DNA from: CALACW01 sp002431305
GTDB lineage: Bacteria > Bacillota > Clostridia > Oscillospirales > Acutalibacteraceae
NCBI GenBank assembly: GCA_937890355.1
Contig: CALACW010000152.1
Coordinates: 1 to 27,419, forward strand
Direction: 5' to 3'
DNA: 27,419 nt
The notes under the pieces were generated by a model that saw only the letters and a list, made by a program, of their open reading frames with translations, was not told the DNA's origin and made no database searches. This document shows positions 8,436 to 15,573 of this stretch, in pieces. The position numbers and the translations under genes are program-made. Positions within the stretch are counted from its first letter, which is position 1, and each line of letters begins with the position of its first letter.

Positions 8436-9467
8436 ATGGATAATCAAAATCAGTCTCCCGCCGTTGTTCCCGAAAACGAAAAAACGGTATTCAGTTTAAT
8501 TCAGCCCACAGGCATGCCGACCCTCGGCAACTACCTCGGCGCACTTAAAAACTGGAACAAGATGTCGAAGGATTACAACTGCATATTCGGCGCGGCGGAT
8601 CTTCATTCGATAACAGTCAGAACGGCGCCCGCGGATTTGAGAAAACGCTCGACTGAAATTTTCGCGCTTCTTCTAGCACTCGGTCTCGATCCGGAGAAGA
8701 ATATAATTTTCATGCAGTCTCACGTTCCCGATCACGCGCTTTTAGGCTGGATTCTCAACTGCTACACGCAGTTCGGCGAGGCCTCGAGAATGACGCAGTT
8801 CAAGGATAAATCGGCAAAGCACGCCGATAATATCAACGTCGGACTGTTCGCATACCCCACGCTCATGGCGGCGGATATTCTACTTTATAATGCGGACTAT
8901 GTTCCCATCGGAGAGGATCAGAAACAGCACATGGAGCTGACCCGCGATATCGCCGAGCGTTTCAACGGCATTTACGGCAATGTGTTCAAGATTCCCGAGC
9001 CGTTTATCGGCAAGGCGGGTGCACGCGTTATGTCGCTTCAGGAGCCGGAGAAAAAGATGAGCAAATCCGACACGAACACCAAGTCGTTTATATTGATGAC
9101 CGATGCGCCCGACGTTATAGTTAAGAAGATAAAGAGCGCGGTCACCGATTCCGAGGCAAAGGTATACTATTCGCCCGGCAAGCCCGGAGTCAGCAACCTT
9201 ATGGACATTTACTCGGCGTGTACCGGACTTACAATCGAGCAGATAACTCATGACTTCGACGGCAAGGGTTACGGCGATTTCAAGAGCGCGGTAGCCGAAG
9301 CTGTCGTAGAGGAAATCCGCCCCGTACAGGACGAGTTCAACAAAATCGTAACCGACAAGGCGTACATTCTCGAAACCGCGAAAATGGGAGCCGGAAAGGC
9401 GCAGAGAATCGCGGACAGAACGATGCGTAAGGTTATGAAGAAAGTCGGATTTTTACAGCTGAGCTGA
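8436..9467 (+). CDS. trpS: tryptophanyl-tRNA synthetase
   Basis: Charges tRNA-Trp with tryptophan in the cytoplasm. A class I synthetase Rossmann fold is evident. The HIGH-equivalent motif is TLGNYLGAL, within PTGMPTLGNYLGALKNW near residues 27-43, and the KMSKS loop is KKMSKSD near residue 208. FMQSHVPDH and the YPTLMAADILLYNADYVPIG stretch are family hallmarks. The 343-residue length is normal. GAAAGGA lies upstream of the ATG at 8436. No T-box leader is visible because the gene sits 14 bases behind the ANTAR regulator, so its expression probably follows the purA promoter. No terminator is evident between it and the next gene, which has its own promoter. Confidence 0.96.
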   Translation: MDNQNQSPAVVPENEKTVFSLIQPTGMPTLGNYLGALKNWNKMSKDYNCIFGAADLHSITVRTAPADLRKRSTEIFALLLALGLDPEKNIIFMQSHVPDHALLGWILNCYTQFGEASRMTQFKDKSAKHADNINVGLFAYPTLMAADILLYNADYVPIGEDQKQHMELTRDIAERFNGIYGNVFKIPEPFIGKAGARVMSLQEPEKKMSKSDTNTKSFILMTDAPDVIVKKIKSAVTDSEAKVYYSPGKPGVSNLMDIYSACTGLTIEQITHDFDGKGYGDFKSAVAEAVVEEIRPVQDEFNKIVTDKAYILETAKMGAGKAQRIADRTMRKVMKKVGFLQLS

Positions 9468-9490
9468 TTTTAATTTGAATTTACGAATTC

Positions 9491-9529
9491 TTAACACATG
9501 TTAACATCACATTTTTAATATTATAAAAT
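9491..9529 (+). promoter_or_regulatory. promoter with overlapping palindromic operator candidate
   Basis: TTAACA (9501-9506), a 17-bp spacer and TAAAAT (9524-9529) form a good sigma-A promoter for the condensation-fold gene. A perfect inverted repeat, TTAACA-CA-TGTTAA (9491-9504), overlaps the -35 box, a position where a repressor would block polymerase. Confidence 0.6.
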
Positions 9530-9557
9530 AATAATCCTCTGAAAGGTCGGTCGTATT

Positions 9558-10961
9558 ATGAAAAAAGACATACCGTACAAGCTTTACGACATAATCCCGT
9601 CGCAGCAGACGATGTACTTCCTTTTAAAATACAGTATTCACAAGCAGGTCGTTCAGATTCCGCTGTGCGTAACCGTTAGGGAAAAGCTCGATATCGACGT
9701 TCTTAAAAAGGCGTTTATAGAGGAAATTAAGAGAAATGACGCGCTCAGAATCCGTTTTGTCAAATCCGACAAGCAGATAAAGCAGTACTTCCTGAGCGAA
9801 TACGTACCCGAGGATATCCCCGTCATGCATTTCGGAAGCATAGCGTTAAGAGACGAGTATTTTCAGAAGGACGCGGAGAAGCCCGTTAAGCTGTTTAAAT
9901 CCGTTCCTTACAGATTTATAATATTCACTCTGCCCGACGGCAGTACGGGAATGTATATGAACGTAAGCCACCTGGTCACCGACGCTATCGGAGGCGCGCT
10001 GTTCTTCTCCGATCTGCTCGGCGTTTACAAGGCTTTGAAAAACGGTACGGACATGCCCGAACCGCTTTCCTCATATGAAGAATATATTCAGACCGAATTC
10101 GCTTATCTTGCAAATGAGAAAAAGCACGGACGTGACAAGGACTGGTATATTCACTACTGGAAAGACAACGGCAGACTTTTCTATGCCGGAATTCACGGTC
10201 ACGACCTTCTTGACAAAGCAAGAAAAAAGGATCCCGATATAACCGTTCCCGCGGCATACGACCCGATTCACGACAAGGCGGACGTTATAAAAATGGAAGT
10301 AAGCAAGGAGCTTACCGAGAAAATTTACGACTACTGCAGGGAGCATATGGTTCCGCCCGAGGTAATGTTCCTCTACGGCGAGAGAGCGCACGCTTCGAAG
10401 GTAAACTACCGCGCGCCGGACATTCTCAACATGCTGATGTGTTCGCGCAGGGCGACTCTTGCGTCAAAACGCGTCGGCGGATGCCTTGCCCAGCCGTTAC
10501 AGCTTCGCACCTCGCATGAGGAGACGGAGACTTTCGCGCAGGCTGTCGACAAGTTAAGCGCGTGCAGAAACAATCTCGTCCGTCACATGAATTTCCCGTA
10601 CCTTGAGGCGAGAGGACTTCAGCAGGAGATTCAGCATTTGAGCGCAATGCAGGGTCCGTCATGTCTTATGTTCTCATGGCTTCCCATAGCGTACGCGGCT
10701 AAGGAGTCGGGAATCGACTTTGATTTCACCGCATACTGTATGGGCAGATACGTTATGCCCCTCTACGTTTTCGCGGTTCCGAATCCGAAAACGGGCGGAA
10801 CGGATTTTTATTACATGAGAAGATCGAATTTTATAAAGACGGAGCATATCGACCTGCTTCACAAGAACATGATTTCCGCGCTCGAAAAGGGTATCGCAAA
10901 TCCCGATATGACCGTAGGTCAGCTTCTTGATGAACTCGAAGACTTCCCCTGGCAAAAATAA
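9558..10961 (+). CDS. stand-alone condensation-domain / CAT-fold acyltransferase-like protein
   Basis: Resembles the condensation-domain/chloramphenicol acetyltransferase superfamily, which joins an activated acyl group to an amine or alcohol. The first lobe (about residues 1-180) contains the expected helix-strand order and the active-site motif H138xxxD142 in NVSHLVTDAIGG, matching HHxxxDG except for Ser at the first His. The second lobe runs from about 230 to 467. The 467-residue length fits a complete two-lobe domain. There is no carrier-protein, adenylation or ketosynthase domain in or near the gene, so it is not part of a visible peptide- or polyketide-synthase cluster. Alternatives are an alcohol O-acyltransferase or a lipid or cell-wall acyltransferase. 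It is monocistronic, with its own promoter and a terminator-like hairpin downstream. The substrate is unknown. Confidence 0.75.
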   Translation: MKKDIPYKLYDIIPSQQTMYFLLKYSIHKQVVQIPLCVTVREKLDIDVLKKAFIEEIKRNDALRIRFVKSDKQIKQYFLSEYVPEDIPVMHFGSIALRDEYFQKDAEKPVKLFKSVPYRFIIFTLPDGSTGMYMNVSHLVTDAIGGALFFSDLLGVYKALKNGTDMPEPLSSYEEYIQTEFAYLANEKKHGRDKDWYIHYWKDNGRLFYAGIHGHDLLDKARKKDPDITVPAAYDPIHDKADVIKMEVSKELTEKIYDYCREHMVPPEVMFLYGERAHASKVNYRAPDILNMLMCSRRATLASKRVGGCLAQPLQLRTSHEETETFAQAVDKLSACRNNLVRHMNFPYLEARGLQQEIQHLSAMQGPSCLMFSWLPIAYAAKESGIDFDFTAYCMGRYVMPLYVFAVPNPKTGGTDFYYMRRSNFIKTEHIDLLHKNMISALEKGIANPDMTVGQLLDELEDFPWQK

Positions 10962-10966
10962 TATTT

Positions 10967-11002
10967 ACGGAACCGCTGACGATTCGGCGGTTCCGTTTGT
11001 TG
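10967..11002 (+). terminator. terminator-like hairpin after the condensation-fold gene
   Basis: A perfect 10-bp stem (10967-10976 with 10987-10996) begins six bases past the stop. The following run is only TTGTTGTG, so termination may be inefficient. Confidence 0.6.
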
Positions 11003-11065
11003 TGATACTTTGTATCGGTTTATAAATTTTTTAAATTTGTGTCGTACATTTAACTTAGACCATAA

Positions 11066-11953
11066 ATGAAAAGAATGACTGTTATGTGGATTGTATTTGC
11101 ATTCGCTTCCGCTCTGTTCGCCTCGCTTACGTCGATACTTGCGAAATGCGGAATCAAGAAAACGGATTCGACCGTCGCCGCGGCGATACGAACGATAGTC
11201 GTATTGATAACGGCTGTGATAATGGCGGGCATATCCGGCTCGCTCGGCTCGATAGTCGATATCAGTACAAAAACATGGATTTTCCTCGTTCTGTCGGGAC
11301 TCGCGACGGGCGCGTCATGGCTGTGCTATTTCCGCGCGCTCCAGTTAGGCGAAGTTAACAAGGTCGTACCGATTGACAAGTCGAGCGTAATTCTGACGCT
11401 GATTCTCGCATTTATATTCTTAGACGATAAAATAACTCTGTTAAAGGGCGTTTGCATTGTCTTAATCGGCGCGGGAACGTTTTTAATGATTGAGAAAAAG
11501 AAAACGGATTCCGACGGCGAAAAGGACAAACGCTCGTCGTGGATAATTTACGCCGTGCTGTCGGCAGTGTTCGCCTCTCTTACGTCGATTCTCGGCAAGA
11601 CAGGCATTGACGGAGTCGAGTCAAACCTCGGCACCGCAATACGTACGGCGGTCGTCCTCGTTATGGCGTGGGTCATGGTATTCGTCACGAAAAAAGGCGG
11701 AGAAATAAAGAAAGCGCCGAAAAACGAGCTGTTGTTTATCTGCCTGTCGGGACTTGCGACCGGCGCGTCGTGGCTGTGCTATTATAAGGCTCTGCGCGAC
11801 GGCTCGGCGGCGACGGTCGTTGCGATAGATAAATTAAGCATACTCGGCACGATAGCGTTTTCACGAATCGTGTTTAAGGAAAAACTGACCGTCAAGAGCG
11901 GTATCGGTCTCGCGCTTATCGTCGCGGGAACAATGCTTATGCTGGTAAAATAG
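11066..11953 (+). CDS. EamA-family (drug/metabolite superfamily) transporter
   Basis: An integral membrane permease of the DMT/EamA type, exporting or importing an unknown small metabolite. About ten hydrophobic segments are arranged as two homologous halves (about residues 1-140 and 150-295), the classic EamA internal duplication. The halves share near-identical motifs: FASLTSIL(A/G)K near the start of each, then LSGLATGASWLCY with (F/Y)(R/K)AL, then V(P/A)IDK. A charged linker (KKKTDSDGEKDKRS) joins them. The ATG at 11066 has no clear ribosome binding site, nor does the in-frame ATG at 11084, so the start is uncertain. The gene stands alone, and no terminator is obvious after it. Confidence 0.9.
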   Translation: MKRMTVMWIVFAFASALFASLTSILAKCGIKKTDSTVAAAIRTIVVLITAVIMAGISGSLGSIVDISTKTWIFLVLSGLATGASWLCYFRALQLGEVNKVVPIDKSSVILTLILAFIFLDDKITLLKGVCIVLIGAGTFLMIEKKKTDSDGEKDKRSSWIIYAVLSAVFASLTSILGKTGIDGVESNLGTAIRTAVVLVMAWVMVFVTKKGGEIKKAPKNELLFICLSGLATGASWLCYYKALRDGSAATVVAIDKLSILGTIAFSRIVFKEKLTVKSGIGLALIVAGTMLMLVK

Positions 11954-11989
11954 TCCGACACGACAATAATTTATTTAAATTTATAAAGA

Positions 11990-12048
11990 AAATCGGTTGA
12001 AATGTTGCCGATAACAGATAAAATTGATTAAAATATTGCCGATATAAT
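11990..12048 (+). promoter_or_regulatory. 24-bp direct repeat over the -10 region of the small DUF7695-like gene
   Basis: Two copies of a 24-bp motif (11990-12013 and 12021-12044) match at 20 of 24 positions, and all four differences are transitions. Both end in TTGCCGATA. They are spaced 31 bp start to start, about three helical turns, and the second copy runs into a perfect TATAAT at 12043-12048. No good -35 box is seen, so an activator that binds the repeats is conceivable. Confidence 0.45.
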
Positions 12049-12071
12049 TTTTATTTCAGGACTGATTATTT

Positions 12072-12263
12072 ATGATTATAAAAAATGCAATACGTTGTAA
12101 AAAATGCTCGGACGTAATTGAATCCGTCTGGGTACATGATTTTAAATTCTGTTCATGCGGTGCCTGCGCTGTCGACGGCGGGCATTATTATCTTCGCCGG
12201 TGCGGTAATCGGGAAGATTGGGAGGAATTAAGCATAACAGAACCGGACGAAAACGATATATAA
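12072..12263 (+). CDS. small Cys-rich protein, DUF7695-like
   Basis: A 63-residue protein that I recognise as the small DUF7695-type family found in Firmicutes; no function is established. It begins IIKNAIRCKKCSDVIES and continues with DFKFCSCGACAVDGG. The CxxC pair and the CxCxxC cluster could hold a zinc ion, as in a rubredoxin-like knuckle. The remainder is acidic (EELSITEPDENDI). AGGA sits about ten bases upstream of the ATG. It is monocistronic, with a TATAAT promoter element upstream and a strong bidirectional terminator right after its stop codon. Confidence 0.8.
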   Translation: MIIKNAIRCKKCSDVIESVWVHDFKFCSCGACAVDGGHYYLRRCGNREDWEELSITEPDENDI

Positions 12264-12264
12264 C

Positions 12265-12312
12265 AAAAACCGTAATTCATGACGAATTGAATTATGAATT
12301 ACGGTTTTTTTA
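12265..12312. terminator. bidirectional terminator between the DUF7695-like gene and pdxT
   Basis: A 16-bp stem (12265-12280 with 12294-12309) has a T run on the plus strand and an A run at its left edge, so it can serve both convergent genes. Confidence 0.88.
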
Positions 12313-12360
12313 TTTATAGAAGAAATTTATTATTCCAAAACGCAAACAAATCTGCACTTA

Positions 12361-12930
12361 TTACTTTTTCACAGAAGCATTAATCAATGCTTCATGTATT
12401 CTCGTATCGTCGTCAAGTTCCGGGTGGAACGAGACAGCGATTTGATTTTTATACTTCACACCGACGATTTTACCGTCAATCTTCGCCGTGATTTCTGCAC
12501 CGGGCGAAACTTTCGTCACATACGGCGCGCGGATGAACGTCATCGGAACCGTTCCGACGGGCTTAAATTCTCCCTTTGTATGAAAACTGCCGAGCTGTCT
12601 GCCGTAGGCGTTCCTTTTGACTGTGACCGGAAGCGTGCCGAAGTACGTTTCATCCTGCCCCTCGATTTTCTCGGCTAAGAGAATCATTCCCGCGCACGTC
12701 GCGAGGGTCGGAACCCCCGCGCTTATCATCTCGCGCAGAGATTCGAACATACCGAGTTCCTTTATCAGTTTGCCCTGGACGGTACTCTCTCCGCCGGGCA
12801 GAATCAAACCGTCGAGACTGTCGTTTATATCGCCTTTCTGCCGTAATTCGACGCTCTGCACGCCGAGACGGGCGAGGACTTTTTCGTGTTCAATGAACGC
12901 GCCCTGAAGCGCGAGGACTCCGATCTTCAT
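12361..12930 (-). CDS. pdxT: pyridoxal 5'-phosphate synthase glutaminase subunit
   Basis: Hydrolyses glutamine and channels ammonia to PdxS for vitamin B6 (PLP) synthesis. It is a class I glutamine amidotransferase: LPGGEST near residues 45-50 forms the oxyanion strand, C79 in LATCAGM is the nucleophile, and H169/E171 in SFHPEL complete the triad. RAPY and the GSFHTKGEF segment are typical of PdxT. The 189-residue length is normal. Its ATG shares one base with the pdxS stop codon (TAATG), so the two subunits are translationally coupled, consistent with their 12+12 complex. Confidence 0.96.
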   Translation of the reverse strand: MKIGVLALQGAFIEHEKVLARLGVQSVELRQKGDINDSLDGLILPGGESTVQGKLIKELGMFESLREMISAGVPTLATCAGMILLAEKIEGQDETYFGTLPVTVKRNAYGRQLGSFHTKGEFKPVGTVPMTFIRAPYVTKVSPGAEITAKIDGKIVGVKYKNQIAVSFHPELDDDTRIHEALINASVKK

Positions 12931-13802
12931 TAGTTTCCTCTCTCCGCCATTAAAATTTCGATTTCCTGTTCGTTGATTCCGACCATCGCTTCGCCGAGAT
13001 CCTCGCTTAATTCGGCTATCATTTTCGCGTCGGTGAAATTCGTTACGGCTTTGACTATCGCGTTGGCTCTCTTTTCGGGATTGCCCGATTTGAATATTCC
13101 GGAGCCTACAAAAACGCCCTCAGCGCCCAGCTGCATCATAAGAGCCGCGTCCGCGGGTGTTGCGACTCCGCCAGCCGCAAAATTGACAACGGGTAGTCTT
13201 GCATTGTCATGAACGTATTTTACAAGCTCGAACGGAACGGCAAGCTGTTTTGCAGCCTCGAAAAGCTCGTCCTCTCTCATCGAAACAAGGCGCGCGATTT
13301 CCGAATTCATCTTTCTCATATGTCTTACCGCCTGAACGACGTCGCCGGTGCCGGGTTCGCCCTTTGTTCTGATCATGGACGCGCCCTCGTTGATTCTTCT
13401 CAACGCCTCGCCGAGGTCCTTCGCTCCGCATACGAACGGAACCTTAAAATCACGTTTATTAATATGATAAACGTCGTCCGCCGGGGAGAGAACTTCGCTC
13501 TCGTCGATATAATCTATCTCAATCGCTTCGAGAATCTGCGCCTCAGCGAAATGCCCGATTCTGCACTTTGCCATTACGGGAATCGAAACGGCGTTCTGTA
13601 TGCCCTTTATCATCTTCGGGTCGCTCATTCTCGACACTCCGCCCGCCGCGCGTATGTCTGCGGGGATTCTTTCAAGTGCCATGACCGCGCACGCACCCGC
13701 AGATTCGGCAATCTTCGCCTGCTCGGGAGTCGTAACGTCCATTATGACTCCGCCCTTGAGCATCTGCGCGAGCTGTTTGTTAAGTTCGTATCTGTTTTCC
13801 AT
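12930..13802 (-). CDS. pdxS: pyridoxal 5'-phosphate synthase lyase subunit
   Basis: Builds PLP from ribose 5-phosphate (or ribulose 5-phosphate), glyceraldehyde 3-phosphate and ammonia supplied by PdxT. A TIM-barrel protein with D22, the first catalytic Lys K79 (PVMAKCRIGHFAEA) and the second K147 (IRTKGEPGTG), matching the two-lysine relay of the family. AGGVATPADAA is the phosphate-binding region. The 290-residue length is normal. GGAGG lies about nine bases upstream of the ATG. It is the first gene of the pdxST operon, with a -10-like TATACT (plus strand 13840-13845) and an inverted repeat upstream. No MocR-type PdxR regulator gene is visible nearby. Confidence 0.97.
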   Translation of the reverse strand: MENRYELNKQLAQMLKGGVIMDVTTPEQAKIAESAGACAVMALERIPADIRAAGGVSRMSDPKMIKGIQNAVSIPVMAKCRIGHFAEAQILEAIEIDYIDESEVLSPADDVYHINKRDFKVPFVCGAKDLGEALRRINEGASMIRTKGEPGTGDVVQAVRHMRKMNSEIARLVSMREDELFEAAKQLAVPFELVKYVHDNARLPVVNFAAGGVATPADAALMMQLGAEGVFVGSGIFKSGNPEKRANAIVKAVTNFTDAKMIAELSEDLGEAMVGINEQEIEILMAERGN

Positions 13803-13839
13803 TGTTTTTACCTCCGAAATTGTTTTCTCTTTTGATGGC

Positions 13840-13897
13840 AGTATAACGCATGCGTGGTTATATTAAAATAGTCAGTTGTGATAATTTTAATATAACC
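13840..13897 (-). promoter_or_regulatory. pdxST promoter region with 14-bp inverted repeat
   Basis: On the minus strand TATACT (13845-13840) is a good -10 box, but the -35 region is weak. A perfect 14-bp inverted repeat (13856-13869 and 13884-13897, arm GGTTATATTAAAAT) with a 14-base centre covers the weak -35 box. There is no T run on the pdxS-reading strand, and it lies upstream of the gene, so it fits an operator better than a terminator. Confidence 0.55.
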
Positions 13898-13942
13898 AGC
13901 TCATAAACGGAGGCTGTTTTTCTGTAAAAATTTGGATTAGCA

Positions 13943-14093
13943 TGTAGGGGAAGACATTGTCTTCCCGGGGTAAAGGCAGAAAATTTTTAAATATAATTTT
14001 GCCTTCGGGAACCCGGAAATTTTATATTGCTGTCGCAGATTAATTTTTATCTGACCGCAAGTCTCATGCGGGAAGACAATGTCTTCCCCTACA
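13943..14093. repeat. 151-bp repeat with 25-bp terminal inverted repeats (copy 1)
   Basis: The left end (13943-13967) and right end (14069-14093) are exact reverse complements over 25 bases. Each end is itself nearly palindromic around GAAGACAATGTCTTC. The ~100-bp core is AT-rich with no ORF. A second copy of the core and right end lies at 24130-24265. The element has the architecture of a MITE or a REP/BIME-like unit, and no transposase is in the window. No clear target-site duplication is visible. It sits between the divergent pdxS and ketopantoate-reductase-like genes. Confidence 0.85.
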
Positions 14094-14151
14094 AAATATT
14101 GTTTATGCTTCAAAAAGGGAACATCAATTAATTATTGTTCATTTCGGACTA

Positions 14152-14180
14152 TTGTTTTATTCACTGAATAATGTTACAAT
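14152..14180 (+). promoter_or_regulatory. sigma-A promoter of the ketopantoate-reductase-like gene
   Basis: TTGTTT (14152-14157), a 17-bp spacer and TACAAT (14175-14180). Confidence 0.65.
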
Positions 14181-14210
14181 TTTATAAAAAGCAAAAGGGC
14201 GGGAATCGTT

Positions 14211-15227
14211 ATGAAAATATTAATTTCCGGCGCGGGAGCCATCGGCGGATGCATCGCGGTTTTATTAAAAAACGCGGGACTTGACGTGCGCATAATGTGT
14301 CACAGTGAAAAAACGAAATCTATTATCGAGGAAAAGGGATTTTATCTGCACGGCGCAAAGGGCGAACATCACGCGGATTTTGTGTGTTATCTCGATTCCG
14401 CAGTTCCGGATGAAAAATTCGATATTATAATGATTGCGACAAAATACCTTGCGATGAAAGAAGCCGCCGAAAAAACAATCGGGCTTTTAAAGTCCGACGG
14501 AGTTATGATAGGTATGCAAAACGGAATCTGCACAGACGAGCTTGCCGAAATCGCGGGCAGAAACAGAACCGTCGGATGTATGATAGGCTTCGGCGCAACG
14601 AGAAACGACGTAAACGATGTTACAATGACGAGTCTCGGCGAATTCTATGTCGGAATGGCAGACAATTCGCACCCTCCGATTCTCGACGAGGTCCGCGATA
14701 CTCTTAATAAGGTTCTGCCGACTAAAACGACCGAAAATATTACGGCAAGACAGTATTCGAAGCTAATAATTAATTCGTGTATAAACGCGGTCGCGGCGAT
14801 ATCGGGGCAGACGCTCGGCGTTATACTCGACGACTCCAGGGCGCGCTCTCTGTTTTTAAAAATCGCGAGAGAGGGCATGTACGTCGCCCGCGCTATGGGG
14901 TTAAAGGTTCCGAAATACGGCGCGCTTCTTGATTATAATTTATTAATGCTCGGCGACAATAAAATTTACAACGCAATATGCAAGGGCGTTGTTCTGCTGG
15001 TCGGCAAGTCGAAATACGCTTCGGTTAAGCCGTCGACTCTTCAGTCGCTTGAACGCGGAGAAAAGACGGAGATTGATATTTTCAACGGCTATTTTTCACG
15101 CATGGGCAAAAAATATAACGTAAAAACGCCCGTAAACGACCTGCTTTACACTATGATTAAGCAAATCGAATCGGGAGACCGTCCTATAACTCCCGACAAT
15201 TTAGAGGAATTCAGAGGTCTTATTTAA
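14211..15227 (+). CDS. ketopantoate reductase (PanE/ApbA) family oxidoreductase
   Basis: A cytoplasmic NAD(P)H-dependent reductase of the 2-dehydropantoate 2-reductase family. The N-terminal Rossmann fold opens with ISGAGAIGGCIA (residues 4-15), and IIMIATKYLAM and MQNGICTDEL follow as in the family. The C-terminal helical domain contains KLIINSCINAVAAISG, matching the KxxxNxxxN substrate and catalytic signature. At 338 residues it is somewhat longer than E. coli PanE. No panB, panC or panD is nearby, so its role in pantothenate synthesis is uncertain; many paralogues reduce other 2-oxo acids. It has its own promoter and a purine-rich AAGGGCGGG ribosome site. It is followed by the lysine riboswitch of the next operon. 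Confidence 0.85.
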   Translation: MKILISGAGAIGGCIAVLLKNAGLDVRIMCHSEKTKSIIEEKGFYLHGAKGEHHADFVCYLDSAVPDEKFDIIMIATKYLAMKEAAEKTIGLLKSDGVMIGMQNGICTDELAEIAGRNRTVGCMIGFGATRNDVNDVTMTSLGEFYVGMADNSHPPILDEVRDTLNKVLPTKTTENITARQYSKLIINSCINAVAAISGQTLGVILDDSRARSLFLKIAREGMYVARAMGLKVPKYGALLDYNLLMLGDNKIYNAICKGVVLLVGKSKYASVKPSTLQSLERGEKTEIDIFNGYFSRMGKKYNVKTPVNDLLYTMIKQIESGDRPITPDNLEEFRGLI

Positions 15228-15256
15228 AAATTATACATAAGTTTAGTTTTTTTCTA

Positions 15257-15285
15257 TTGACAACGGGTATTTTATGTGTTAATGT
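15257..15285 (+). promoter_or_regulatory. promoter of the lysine-riboswitch dapA-lysA operon
   Basis: A perfect TTGACA (15257-15262) is followed after 17 bases by TAATGT (15280-15285), a weak -10. The start site would fall just before the aptamer. Confidence 0.6.
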
Positions 15286-15287
15286 AA

Positions 15288-15520
15288 AGACGATAGAGGT
15301 GCGTTTTGCGAACAGTACTATCGGAATGTTAAGACCGGCCGGGTCGACGTCCGATACGAAAGGCGCGGACGCCGAGGGGACTTCACGGCGCGGAGTCTGC
15401 CGGTTTGGCAAAATAAGATTTGTCCGACTGTCGCTTAAACTGCGGAGAGCTATCTGATACCGTTTTACATCTTTTTTATCGGGTATTCGGCGAACCGCAT
15501 TTACGGTTCGCTTTTTTGTT
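15288..15520 (+). promoter_or_regulatory. lysine riboswitch (L-box) with intrinsic terminator
   Basis: The leader carries L-box landmarks in order: GATAGAGGTGCG opening the P1/P2 region (15292 on), CAGTA near 15313, a GCCGAGGGGACTTC-type junction near 15371, GACTGTC near 15426, and GGAGAGCTATC closing P1 (GATAG at 15292-15296 pairs with CTATC at 15450-15454). An 8-bp terminator stem follows (GCGAACCG 15490-15497 with CGGTTCGC 15504-15511), then TTTTTT (15512-15517). Lysine binding is known to favour the terminator in this class. It therefore shuts off dapA and lysA when lysine is plentiful. Confidence 0.92.
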
Positions 15521-15573
15521 TGCAATAAAAGCGAGACTATCACATAATTTATATTATTAAGGAGTTATGCGTA

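Noticed and set aside
12971..13866. Plus-strand frames opposite pdxS
   Set aside because: They are shadows of a clearly identified gene and show no family similarity.
13943..14093. The palindromic-ended repeat as a CRISPR array or attachment site
   Set aside because: There are only two inverted ends with no regular spacers, and no integrase or cas gene is in the window.
15257..15457. 66-codon open frame inside the 15.2-15.5 kb leader
   Set aside because: It lies within the conserved L-box aptamer and begins inside the promoter -35 box.
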